A DNA stretch of 64,000 bases from Pelagibius sp. (lineage in GTDB: Bacteria > Pseudomonadota > Alphaproteobacteria > Kiloniellales > Kiloniellaceae). Below the pieces are notes generated by a model that searched no databases, was not told where the DNA came from, and saw only the letters and a program-made list of their open reading frames with translations. Location of the stretch: contig NZ_JANQKD010000015.1 in the NCBI RefSeq assembly GCF_028281305.1, forward strand, positions 88,154 to 152,153, written 5' to 3'. Position 1 is the first letter of the stretch. The number at the start of each line of letters is the position of its first letter. A program made the position numbers and the translations under genes. Positions 41,733 through 50,120 of the stretch are shown here, piece by piece.

Positions 41733-43379
41733 ATGGACCGGACGATGGACAGCATGACGGCAGACATCCTGCTCGCCATCGGCGGCGTCGGGCTCTTTCT
41801 CCTCGGGATGGTGGTGCTGACCGAGGGGCTTCGGCATCTGGCCGGCGATGCCCTGCGCAGCCTGCTGGCGCGCTTCACCCGAACGCCCCTGCGCGGTGTC
41901 GCCGCCGGGGCGCTGACCACCGCCGTCATTCAGTCCTCCAGCGCCACCACGGTCACCGCCGTCGGTTTCGTCGGCGCCGGTCTGCTCACCTTTCCGCAGG
42001 GGCTGGGCATCGTTCTCGGCGCCAACGTCGGCACCACCGTCACCGGCTGGATCGTCGCCATCCTCGGCTTCAAGCTGAACCTCGGCACGGTGGTCCTGCC
42101 GCTGGTGCTGCTGGGGGTGCTGCTCCGGCTCTTTGCAACAGCGCCCTGGCGCCACGTCGGCTGGGCCCTGGCGGGTTTCTCTCTGCTGTTCGTCGGCATC
42201 GAGGCCATGCAGCAGGGCATGGCCCCCTTCGAGGGCGTCGTGACGCCGGGAGACTTTCCCGACGACACGCTTCTCGGCCGCTTGCAGCTTGTCCTGATCG
42301 GCATCGCCATCACCCTGGTCACCCAGTCCTCCAGCGCCGGCGTGGCGGCTGCCCTGGTGGCGCTGGGGACCGGCGCAATCTCCTTCCCCCAGGCCGCGGC
42401 CCTGGTGATCGGCATGGATGTCGGAACGACCTTCACCGCGGTGCTGGCGACCGTCGGCGGCTCGACAGCGATGCGCCAGACCGGCTACGCCCACGTGCTC
42501 TACAACGTTCTGACCGCCACCATCGCCTTCTGCCTGCTGGGGCCCTTCGCCGCCGCCGTTGCGCCCTGGCTGGCGACGGACAGCAGCGGCGATGCCCAGC
42601 TCGCCCTCGTCGCCTTCCACACCACGTTCAACTGTCTGGGCGTTGCGCTGGTGACACCCTTTGCCGGCCCTTTCTCGCGGCTGATTGTGCGTCTGGTCCC
42701 AGAGCGCGGACCGCCCCTGCTGCGCCGCCTCGACAACCGCCTGCTGCGCGATCCGGCCGCGGCCGTCGACGCGGCGGTGGCCACCATCGGTGATATCGCC
42801 GCCGAGCTCACCACCATCCTCACAAGGCAGCTCGACCCCAGCACTGCGCAGCAGCTTCAGGAAGACCGCCTCGCCGCAGTCGACCAGGCGCTCGCCGCGA
42901 CCCGCGACTTCGTCGAGAAAATCCGCACCGAGCCCAGCAACGAGGCGGCACACCGGCGCCACCTCGCCACCATGCACGCGCTTGATCATCTGATCCGCTT
43001 GGCCCAGCGCTGCGACCAGCAGGCCCGCATCGAGATCCTGCAGACCGAGCCGCGCCTGCGGCGCCTGGCGGCCCTGCTGCGCGGCGCCGCCACCGCCATC
43101 GGCCGGGACGACGAGCCCAGCGTCACGGAGGAACGCTTCAACAGGCTGCGCAGACTGCTGCGCGAACAGCGCTCGCGCTACCGCGAGCGCATGGTCGAAG
43201 CCGCTGCCGCCCAAGAGATCGGCGCCAAGACCACGCTGCGCCGCCTCGACAGTGTCCGATGGCTGCACCGCGTCGCCTATCATCTCTGGCGCACTCTGCA
43301 CCATCAGGGTCTCGCCCATCAGGCCGCTCCGCCACAGCCCGCCGCGCCGGAATCGGCCATCGAGCTGGAGAACGAGTGA
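41733..43379 (+). CDS. Na/Pi cotransporter family protein with PhoU-like C-terminal domain
   Basis: Sodium-dependent phosphate transporter of the NptA/YjbB family, 548 residues. The membrane part (about 1-310) carries the duplicated QSSS motifs: TTAVIQSSSATTVTAVGFVGAGL and LVTQSSSAGVAAALVALGTG. The C-terminal ~220 residues are soluble, helical and PhoU-like (LTRQLDPSTAQQLQEDRLAAVDQALAATRDFVEKIR). Start unclear: 41733, 41745 and 41754 are in-frame ATGs and none has a strong ribosome site. It is divergent from the GS-like gene. Confidence 0.9.
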   Translation: MDRTMDSMTADILLAIGGVGLFLLGMVVLTEGLRHLAGDALRSLLARFTRTPLRGVAAGALTTAVIQSSSATTVTAVGFVGAGLLTFPQGLGIVLGANVGTTVTGWIVAILGFKLNLGTVVLPLVLLGVLLRLFATAPWRHVGWALAGFSLLFVGIEAMQQGMAPFEGVVTPGDFPDDTLLGRLQLVLIGIAITLVTQSSSAGVAAALVALGTGAISFPQAAALVIGMDVGTTFTAVLATVGGSTAMRQTGYAHVLYNVLTATIAFCLLGPFAAAVAPWLATDSSGDAQLALVAFHTTFNCLGVALVTPFAGPFSRLIVRLVPERGPPLLRRLDNRLLRDPAAAVDAAVATIGDIAAELTTILTRQLDPSTAQQLQEDRLAAVDQALAATRDFVEKIRTEPSNEAAHRRHLATMHALDHLIRLAQRCDQQARIEILQTEPRLRRLAALLRGAATAIGRDDEPSVTEERFNRLRRLLREQRSRYRERMVEAAAAQEIGAKTTLRRLDSVRWLHRVAYHLWRTLHHQGLAHQAAPPQPAAPESAIELENE

Positions 43380-43408
43380 CGCATGGCAGACATGGGTGGA
43401 AAGCGTGC

Positions 43409-44920
43409 CTAGACCCCGTCATGCAGGCGGTGGTTGACCGGCGTCAGCCCCTGACGTGCCTCGTCATAGAGCGTGAAGAGCCGGCTGTAGACTGCATGCC
43501 GCCCGGGGTCCGGGACGTTCTCTTGCGCAATCCGCACGCAGGCCGCCACCGCCTCCTCTGGCGTGGCGAAGATGCCGGCGCCGATGGCGGCCACCAGCGC
43601 CGCGCCGAAAGAGGCATCGCCGTTGCCCGGCACTTTCACCGTCAGGCCGGTCACGTCGGCGATGATCTGGCGCCAGGTGGCGCTGCGCGCGCCGCCGCCC
43701 AGCAGCCGCATGTCCCCGAAGGTCGCCCCCGAGAGCGTCTTGGCCGCCAGCAGCACATCGTTCAGGGCGAAGGCGATCCCCTCGTAGCAGGCCCGGGCGA
43801 AATGGGCCCGGCGGTGCCCCAGGGTCAGGCCGATGAAATCGCCGCGCAGCTTCGGGTCCCAATGGGGCGCGCGTTCGCCCATCAGGTAGGGGTGGAAGAT
43901 CAGGCCGTCGCTGCCCGGCGCGACCCCGGCGGCCATGCGGTCCATCTCCCCAAAGGCGTCCTCTTTCGGAAGCTCGGAGAAGAAGGTATCGCGCACCCAG
44001 CGGTGTGCCGTGGCACAGGCGTTGATGCCGGAGGCCATGTACCAGCGCTCCGGCATGATGTGCGGGTAGCAGGAGACCGGCGGATGGACCTCGGGGTTTG
44101 CGGTCGTCAGGAACACCACACCTGCCGTCGCCAGCTTGATCGCCCCCTGGCCGGGCGCGATGGCGCCGGCGCCGTAAAGCTCCACCGTAGTGTCGTTGGA
44201 GCCAACCACAACGGGCGTTCCGGGTTTCAGGCCCGTGGCGGCAGCGGCATCGGCGGTGACAGTCCCGGCGACCTCCCAGGGTTGGCGCAGCGGCGGCAGG
44301 CTTTCCATCGGCCAGCCGATAAGGCCGCAGATCTCCTCCGACCAGCCGCGGCTCCCGACATCGGACATCAGGGCGCCCAGAGCATCGGAGTAGTCCGAGG
44401 TCCAGTCCCCGGTCAGCCGGCTGCGCAGCCAGTCCTTTGAGATGTAGAGGCGCGCCGTGCGGGCGACGACCTCCGGCTCGTGCTTCTGCAGCCAGGCAAG
44501 CTGGCAGAGGGTCCAGGTCGGATTGGCGCGGTTGAGCCCCTTTTCGATGATCAGGTCGCCCGCGCGGGCGTGCAGTTCGGCGGCCTCCTCGGCGCTGCGC
44601 TGATCGTTCCAGAGAATGGCCGGCCGCAGCACCCGTCCGGCGGCGTCTTCCAGCACGGCGATGTGCGCCCCGCCGGAAAGACCGACGGCGGCGATCTGCC
44701 CGGTGTCGATAGCCGCCTGCTCCAGCGCCCGGGGCACGGCGTTGCAGAGTGCCGACCACCAGCCCGCCGGGTCCTGCTCGGACCAGCCGGGCTGCGGGCT
44801 GTTGGTGACGATCGGGTCGGCGGCCTCGGCCAGGGTGGCGCCGGTTTCGTCGATCAGCGTCGCTTTCAGGCTTCCGGCGCCGAGATCGATGCCCAGCGTG
44901 ACCCGCTTGGCCGCCGTCAT
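43409..44920 (-). CDS. xylB: Xylulokinase (FGGY family)
   Basis: Phosphorylates xylulose (or a related ketose) with ATP. 503 residues: TLGIDLGAGSLKATLIDETG (phosphate 1), PGWSEQDPAGWW, AVGLSGGAHIAVLEDAAGRVLRPAILWNDQRSAEEAAEL (typical XylB), VVVGSNDTTVELYGAGAI and MRLLGGGARSATWRQIIADVTG. Coupled by a four-base overlap to the SDR, which may produce the ketose from a polyol (arabinitol or xylitol). No transporter adjoins the pair. Confidence 0.88.
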   Translation of the reverse strand: MTAAKRVTLGIDLGAGSLKATLIDETGATLAEAADPIVTNSPQPGWSEQDPAGWWSALCNAVPRALEQAAIDTGQIAAVGLSGGAHIAVLEDAAGRVLRPAILWNDQRSAEEAAELHARAGDLIIEKGLNRANPTWTLCQLAWLQKHEPEVVARTARLYISKDWLRSRLTGDWTSDYSDALGALMSDVGSRGWSEEICGLIGWPMESLPPLRQPWEVAGTVTADAAAATGLKPGTPVVVGSNDTTVELYGAGAIAPGQGAIKLATAGVVFLTTANPEVHPPVSCYPHIMPERWYMASGINACATAHRWVRDTFFSELPKEDAFGEMDRMAAGVAPGSDGLIFHPYLMGERAPHWDPKLRGDFIGLTLGHRRAHFARACYEGIAFALNDVLLAAKTLSGATFGDMRLLGGGARSATWRQIIADVTGLTVKVPGNGDASFGAALVAAIGAGIFATPEEAVAACVRIAQENVPDPGRHAVYSRLFTLYDEARQGLTPVNHRLHDGV

Positions 44921-45723
44921 GCGCCGTCCTCAGGTGTGACGTAGGCGGCGGAAATGCCCCCGTCCACCAGCCAGCCGGCTCCGGTCACATAGCTCGCCGC
45001 CTCTGAGCAGAGGAAACAGGCTACCGAGGCCACCTCGCCCGCCTCACCGAAGCGGCCGAGCGGCATGTGGACCCGCCGCCGCTCCAGCTTCTCCGGCGTA
45101 TCGAAGAGTTCCGCCGTCAACGGCGTGCCGATCGGCCCCGGCAGCAGCGCGTTGGCACGAATGCCCTGGCGGCCGTACTGCACCGCGATCTCGCGCGTCA
45201 TCGCCATCACCCCGCCCTTGGAGGCGGTGTAGGCAAGCTGGGGGACCGCCGAGCCCATGACCGCCACCAGCGAGGACATGTTGAGAATGGCGCCGCCGCC
45301 GGCCCGCCGCAGGGCCGGAATGCCGAAGCGGCAGCCGTGGAAGACGCCTGTCAGGTTGATGGCGATGGTGCGGTCCCAGATGGCAAGATCCGTGTCCTCG
45401 GGCCCGCGGTCCTCCGACAGCATGATCCCGGCGTTGTTAAAGAGCGTGTCGACGCGGCCGAGCCCGGCCTCAGCCGCTGCGATCATTTCCGCAACGGACT
45501 CGCCCTCGGCGACGTCGACCTCCAGGGCCAGGGCCTTGCCGCCGGCCGCCGTGATCGCCTCCGCCGTCTGCTCTGCCGCCGCGAGATTCAGATCGGCGGC
45601 CGCCACCGCCGCCCCCTCCCGGGCGAACAGCAGCGCCGCCTCGCGACCGATCCCGGCGCCGGCGCCGGTGATGACCGCGTGGCGCCCGGCCAGTTGCTGA
45701 CCGGCCGTCTGCTGATGCGTCAT
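44917..45723 (-). CDS. Short-chain dehydrogenase, probable polyol dehydrogenase
   Basis: 268 residues. Rossmann motif VITGAGAGIGREAALLFAREGA, NNAGIM, catalytic Ser and Tyr-x-x-x-Lys in LNMSSLVAVMGSAVPQLAYTASKGGV, and the ending VTGAGWLVDGGISAAYVTPEDGA, typical of glucose/ribitol dehydrogenase-like SDRs. The ATG at 45723 has GGGGGAAAG upstream; the track's 45816 is too early. First gene of a pair with xylB, which suggests oxidation of a sugar alcohol to a ketopentose. Confidence 0.87.
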   Translation of the reverse strand: MTHQQTAGQQLAGRHAVITGAGAGIGREAALLFAREGAAVAAADLNLAAAEQTAEAITAAGGKALALEVDVAEGESVAEMIAAAEAGLGRVDTLFNNAGIMLSEDRGPEDTDLAIWDRTIAINLTGVFHGCRFGIPALRRAGGGAILNMSSLVAVMGSAVPQLAYTASKGGVMAMTREIAVQYGRQGIRANALLPGPIGTPLTAELFDTPEKLERRRVHMPLGRFGEAGEVASVACFLCSEAASYVTGAGWLVDGGISAAYVTPEDGA

Positions 45724-45801
45724 GCTTTCCCCCTGCGGGCTGATCCTCGTAAGGTCCCGGATCAGAAGGTAGCTTGCGTGACTTGGCAACTGCAACATAA
45801 T

Positions 45802-45817
45802 GTTGGTAAGTACCAAC
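45802..45817. promoter_or_regulatory. Perfect 16-base palindromic operator candidate
   Basis: GTTGGTA-AG-TACCAAC in the 156-base divergent gap between the SDR and the GS-like gene, positioned to affect both promoters. Resembles GntR-type operators (TTGGT...ACCAA). Confidence 0.55.
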
Positions 45818-45879
45818 TCAACACGGTAGCACAGGGGCTGCCGCCAACACCGCGGAACGGGGACACGAGGAGGCAGGAC

Positions 45880-47208
45880 ATGGCGGGGGATTCAGTAAAG
45901 GACATGATGGCGGCCTTGAAGAAGATGGGCGCGCGCTACGTCCGCTTCGAACTGCCGGACCTGCACGGCGTCAGCCGCACCAAGGTGATCCCGGTTTCAA
46001 AGGTCGAGGGTTATGCCCGCAAGGGTCTGAACTTCTATGGCGGCACCATCGGCCTCGACTCCGCATCGGCGGTGATCGGCGGCTGCGGCGTTCACGAGGA
46101 AGTCAGCTACCGCGACCAGCAGCTGATCCCCGATCCCGCGACCCTGCGCCCCGTGCCCTGGCTGGAGGGAACCGCCAAGGTGATCTGCGATGCGCGCTGG
46201 GGACCGGGCGAGCCTATCGCCGCCACCCCGCGCACGGTGCTCGCCAGCCTGCTGAACCAGGCGCACAAGATGGGCTACGACGTCATGTTCGGCCTGGAGT
46301 TCGAGTTCTATCTGCTTGACGCGGAGACCAAGCAGCCGCTCTTCGGCGGCGTGCACATCTTCAACGCGACGCGCAATCAGTACGTACCCTTCCTGGACAC
46401 GCTGCTCGACACGCTGCAGGCCGCCGGCATCGACGTCATCACCCACAACTGCGAGTACTCGCCCTCGCAGTACGAGACCAATTTCGGCCCCGGCATCGGC
46501 CTGGACGGCGCGGACACCGGCTTCACCTTCAAGAACGCCATCAAGGAGCTGGCGCACCGCAACGGCTATCTCGCCACCTTTATGTCGAAGCCGGCAACGG
46601 ACATGGCCGGCTGCGGCTGCCACGTGCACGTCAGCCTGGTGAACCGCAAGAACGGCAAGAACGCCTTTTATACGAAGGGCGCGAAGGAGGGGCTCAACCC
46701 CCTGATCCGCCAGTTCTCCGCCGGCATCCTCACCCACGCAAAGGCCCTGCAGCCGCTGATCGGGCCGACGCCCAACTGCTACCACCGCCTGAAGCCCCAC
46801 ACCTTCGCCCCCTCCAACATCTCCTGGGGCGTGGAGGACCGCACGGCCATGGTGCGCATCAAGCACGCCGGCGGAGAGGACTGCCATGTCGAGATGCGCG
46901 CCGCCTCCGGCCTCTCCAACCCTTATCTGGCCGCGGCGGGCGTGCTGGCCGCCGGCCTTCTGGGCATCAAGGCCAAAGGCGACCTGCCCACACCCTCCAA
47001 GGGTCCTTCGGAGGACGATCCAAAGCACGAGAAACTGGCCGGCAGCCTGGAAGACGCCCTTGCCGCGTTGAAGAAGGACAAGGCCATGCAGGACATGCTG
47101 GGCAAGGACTTCATGAAGCTCTTCGTCACCGTCAAGGAGGCCGAACTGGCCCGCTTCCGCAGCCACGTCACCGACTGGGAGCGCAACGAGTACCTGGAGC
47201 TCTACTAG
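45880..47208 (+). CDS. Glutamine synthetase-like ligase (GlnT/type III-like)
   Basis: 442 residues. Seen: ARYVRFELPDLHGVSRTKVIPV, VMFGLEFEFYLLD (metal Glu), NCEYSPSQYETNFGP, the ATP-binding GCGCHVHVSLVNRKNG, TPNCYHRLKPHTFAPSNISWGVEDRTAMVR and CHVEMRAASGLSNPYLAAAGVLAAGLLG. It is closer to the GlnT/gamma-glutamylmethylamide synthetase-like group than to housekeeping GlnA. The ATG at 45880 is preceded by GAGGAGGCAGG; the track's long ORF (45067) reads antisense through the SDR. Probable amine gamma-glutamylation; amine unknown. Confidence 0.87.
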   Translation: MAGDSVKDMMAALKKMGARYVRFELPDLHGVSRTKVIPVSKVEGYARKGLNFYGGTIGLDSASAVIGGCGVHEEVSYRDQQLIPDPATLRPVPWLEGTAKVICDARWGPGEPIAATPRTVLASLLNQAHKMGYDVMFGLEFEFYLLDAETKQPLFGGVHIFNATRNQYVPFLDTLLDTLQAAGIDVITHNCEYSPSQYETNFGPGIGLDGADTGFTFKNAIKELAHRNGYLATFMSKPATDMAGCGCHVHVSLVNRKNGKNAFYTKGAKEGLNPLIRQFSAGILTHAKALQPLIGPTPNCYHRLKPHTFAPSNISWGVEDRTAMVRIKHAGGEDCHVEMRAASGLSNPYLAAAGVLAAGLLGIKAKGDLPTPSKGPSEDDPKHEKLAGSLEDALAALKKDKAMQDMLGKDFMKLFVTVKEAELARFRSHVTDWERNEYLELY

Positions 47209-47347
47209 GAAAAGAGGTCTGTTTGAGAGCGATCTCTGGACGCTATTCAGAGATTCCAGGCGATAGCTTCCAGGCGATGAGGATTTCTTAACCACTGACC
47301 GCTGTAATCGACCGCAGGTAGAGATTCGGATTGCAACGGGGCTTGAG

Positions 47348-47761
47348 ATGTCAACCCAGAGCGGCTGCCCGCTTCATGTGCTGATCATCGACGACCAGAA
47401 GACCATGCGGTCGATCATCAAGGGTATGCTGCGGACCATCGGCATCACCTCCATTACCGCCAAGCCCAGCGGCGAGGAGGCGTTGGACTATCTTATCGAC
47501 GGAAACAGCCGCTTTCCCGATGTCATCATCAGCGACCTTCACATGGAGAATATGGACGGGATCGAGTTCTGTAACACCGTGCGCCGTAACAAGGAACTCA
47601 AGAACAAGGGCGTGCCGATCCTGATCCTCACCGGCGATACGGAGCCGCTTCTCCACGAGGTCTCCAAGCAGGTCGGCGCCCTGACGGTCCTCACAAAACC
47701 GATCACCGCCGAGGCTTTGAAAGTCCAGATCGAGGAGGCCGTGGGCTACTCCTTCGCCTGA
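47348..47761 (+). CDS. Stand-alone CheY-like response regulator
   Basis: 137 residues, receiver domain only. Acidic pair in VLIIDDQKTMRSIIKGML, phospho-acceptor Asp in DVIISDLHMENMDGIEF, conserved Thr in ILILTGD and Lys in VLTKPITAEAL. No output domain. Single-domain receivers act in chemotaxis or phosphorelays. No histidine kinase gene is nearby, so the partner is unknown. It lies 157 bases before the cysteine-rich gene on the same strand, with no evidence of co-transcription beyond proximity. Confidence 0.92.
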   Translation: MSTQSGCPLHVLIIDDQKTMRSIIKGMLRTIGITSITAKPSGEEALDYLIDGNSRFPDVIISDLHMENMDGIEFCNTVRRNKELKNKGVPILILTGDTEPLLHEVSKQVGALTVLTKPITAEALKVQIEEAVGYSFA

Positions 47762-47918
47762 ACTGTGCAACGCGGCGCTTCCAAACGCCGCTTGGTGAAC
47801 GCCAAACCTTTGGTTGTGTCACGCGAAAGCGGCACCTCTCGAGTTAACATAAACGAAACGTCTGCCGCTCAGACTGGCCGCAGTTCGAGATCAACATCGA
47901 ACAGCGACAGCAATCGCC

Positions 47919-48503
47919 ATGAAGATCGACCAGAAGACGACCAGTCCGGCGCAGCGCACACGCGCCCGCCAGGACCTTTCCAGCCTTCTGCGCAGCCGCG
48001 TGGATGCGCCGCCGCCCTGTGCGGCCAACTGTCCGGATGCCTTCGGACCCCGCTGTTCGCGGAGTTGCCCGGAGGTTCCGCGCAGGCTGTCCTCCGACCC
48101 CGAGGGCCATCCGCTGGACCCGCTCATCGCACCGCTGGTCTACGAAGTCCGGCGCCTGAAAGTGTTTCAGCCCTGCTGGTCCTGCGAGGGTCACAACGGC
48201 CCGGACGGATCGCTCTGGAAGGTGCCCCGGGTCTGGTTCTACTGCGACAGCATGACCCATGTCCGCGCGCTGGCGGGCGCCATCCGGCAGATGGAGTTGG
48301 ACCGGCGCCTCCACGCAAGCTGGCAGGTGGTGCTTGTCTCGCTGGATCAGAAGAGCCCGGACTGCTGCTTCTCCCTCGAGCCGGCAGGCCTGGCGCCGAC
48401 GGTCAGCCTGCAGGAACTGCAGGCCGACGTGACGGTCATCGCCGCCAGCCTCCACGATCTCGTGGTGCAGATCGCTGACGATCTGAAGTGGAGGGTCGGG
48501 TAG
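47919..48503 (+). CDS. Cysteine-rich protein of unknown function
   Basis: 194 residues, not recognised. The N-terminal part is Arg-rich, followed by clustered cysteines CAANCPDAFGPRCSRSC and, about 50 residues later, CWSCEGH, then a WFYCDSM and DCCFSL segment. The spacing could bind zinc or an iron-sulfur cluster. The remainder looks like an alpha/beta domain with RLHASWQVVLVSLDQ. No signal peptide or membrane helix. The stop codon is directly followed by the GTG of the oxygenase-like gene, so the two are almost certainly one operon and may act together. Confidence 0.7.
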   Translation: MKIDQKTTSPAQRTRARQDLSSLLRSRVDAPPPCAANCPDAFGPRCSRSCPEVPRRLSSDPEGHPLDPLIAPLVYEVRRLKVFQPCWSCEGHNGPDGSLWKVPRVWFYCDSMTHVRALAGAIRQMELDRRLHASWQVVLVSLDQKSPDCCFSLEPAGLAPTVSLQELQADVTVIAASLHDLVVQIADDLKWRVG

Positions 48504-49226
48504 GTGTCTTTCGGGCTGAACCCGGCGCTGCTGCGGCGCCTGCTGGAGAATCCGGCTGTGCCTTCGGCCGGCCAGTTGGGCAGGGTCGGCTTCCAGGCGA
48601 GCATCCTGATCCCGGACTATCGCCGAAGTCTGCTTAGCCACTACGGCCGGAACAGCGACAGCGGCCTGCCACCCCTGCCCTTTCGCCATTTCGGTCTGCT
48701 CCTGGACTTCGAGAGCCCTGTCGAACTGGCGCTTCACGACCAGGCACGCACCCTGGACGCGGAGCTGCGCTCCCTGGTGCAGGCTTTCGGCCCGGTGCTG
48801 CTCCGTAACGTCGTTCTGCAGGGGGAAGACAGGCGCGCCGAACAGCGCAACGTGTTCTCCAGCCTGCAGTTCCACATCGACCGCGGCCCCATGCAGCCGG
48901 ACCATTACACGCTGTTCTGGCGCGATCCCGGGGACGCCCAGCAGCGGAGCCCGCGCAGTTCCTCCACTCTGGTCATGGCCAACACGGCAGCCTTTCTGCA
49001 GGCCGAGCGGGAAGGACAGGGCGGTGACTTCAAGCCGGCCTATCGACTGCTTGAAAATGAATCCGTCGACAGCATGAAGAACAGGACCCTGATCGAGATC
49101 CCCTGGCGCGCGCCGGAGGGAACCGGCGAGGTGGCGATCCTGGACAACACCACGGTCCTTCATGCCAGCTATTACGTTCACCCGGAGCTGCGCGGCTACC
49201 CGATTTCGGTGCGCTACCTGATCTGA
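48504..49226 (+). CDS. Putative Fe(II)/2-oxoglutarate-type oxygenase (TauD-like)
   Basis: 240 residues starting at a GTG immediately after the preceding stop. A plausible facial triad is visible: HxD in LQFHIDRGPMQPDHYTLFWRDPGD and a distal His in VAILDNTTVLHASYYVHPELRGYPISVRYLI, followed by an Arg that could bind 2-oxoglutarate. The DNTTVLHA segment recalls TauD-like proteins. Overall similarity to a named family is not obvious, so the call rests on these motifs. It is paired with the cysteine-rich protein; the substrate could be that protein or a small molecule. Confidence 0.6.
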   Translation: MSFGLNPALLRRLLENPAVPSAGQLGRVGFQASILIPDYRRSLLSHYGRNSDSGLPPLPFRHFGLLLDFESPVELALHDQARTLDAELRSLVQAFGPVLLRNVVLQGEDRRAEQRNVFSSLQFHIDRGPMQPDHYTLFWRDPGDAQQRSPRSSSTLVMANTAAFLQAEREGQGGDFKPAYRLLENESVDSMKNRTLIEIPWRAPEGTGEVAILDNTTVLHASYYVHPELRGYPISVRYLI

Positions 49227-49247
49227 CAGCGGCTTTGCCGTCCAGCC

Positions 49248-50120
49248 TCAGTCTGCAAGCGTCGGATCCAGACGGTCGCGCAGCCAGTCGCCGATGAGGC
49301 TGACCGAGAGCGTGGCGATGAAGGTGACGGCCCCCGGCAGCACCGCCATCCACCAGGCGGTCAGGAGGTAGTTGCGGCCGTCGCCCAGCATCTGCCCAAG
49401 GCTGGTGAGCGGCGGCTGCACCCCGAGCCCGAGAAAGCTCAGCGAGGTTTCCAGCAGGATGGTCTGCGGAAAGTTCAGCGTGAACTGGACAATCAGAACA
49501 GCGGCAATGTTGGGCAGCACGTGGCGCAGGTAGAGCCGCCACTCGGAAGCACCGAAGGCATAGATCGCCTGGGCGTATCCCCGCGCCCGCACCGAGAGAG
49601 CCGCACCGCGGGCCAGCCGCGCATAGACCTCCCAGCCGTTGATGCCGATCACCAGCACGAAGAGCGTCAGGTTGTTGCCGAAAAACGCAAGCACCGCCAG
49701 GGCCAGAATCATGAACGGCAGGGAGGCCTGCACATCGACCATCATCATGATGGTCTCGCCCGTCCAGCCGCGCAGGCTCGCCGCCAGGAGGCCCAGGAAG
49801 GTCCCCAGGATGGCGCCAATGATGGTGCCCAGAAAGGCGATCGAAAGACTGAAACGGATGGCGTAGAGCAGCCGGCTGAGCAGATCGCGCCCAAGCTGGT
49901 CGGTGCCCAGAACATGGTCCCAACTGCCGCCCAGGAACACCGGCGCCGCCAGCCGGTTCAGCAAAGCCTGGTCGCGATAGCCGTAGGGCGCCAGCAGGTC
50001 GGCAAACACGGCAATCAGCACCAGCAGACCGATCGCGGCAAAGGACACGAGCACCAGAACCGGCGGGCGTTTCCAGCGCCGCTGCGCGATGACGGCCGGG
50101 GCTGCGTTCGCCTGGCTCAT
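49248..50120 (-). CDS. Peptide-type ABC transporter permease (OppC/DppC family)
   Basis: 290 residues, six helices. N-terminal OppC_N-like segment (LLNRLAAPVFLGGSWDHVLGTDQLGRDLLSRLLYAIRFSLSIAF) where GTDQLGRDLLSR is the DppC hallmark; EAA-type loop RGYAQAIYAFGASEWRLYLRHVLPNIAAVLIVQ. Overlaps OppB by four bases. Last gene of the operon. Confidence 0.93.
   Translation of the reverse strand: MSQANAAPAVIAQRRWKRPPVLVLVSFAAIGLLVLIAVFADLLAPYGYRDQALLNRLAAPVFLGGSWDHVLGTDQLGRDLLSRLLYAIRFSLSIAFLGTIIGAILGTFLGLLAASLRGWTGETIMMMVDVQASLPFMILALAVLAFFGNNLTLFVLVIGINGWEVYARLARGAALSVRARGYAQAIYAFGASEWRLYLRHVLPNIAAVLIVQFTLNFPQTILLETSLSFLGLGVQPPLTSLGQMLGDGRNYLLTAWWMAVLPGAVTFIATLSVSLIGDWLRDRLDPTLAD

Noticed and set aside
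41523-43319. 598-residue minus-strand ORF
   Set aside because: Antisense to the Na/Pi cotransporter gene; composition is typical of shadow ORFs.
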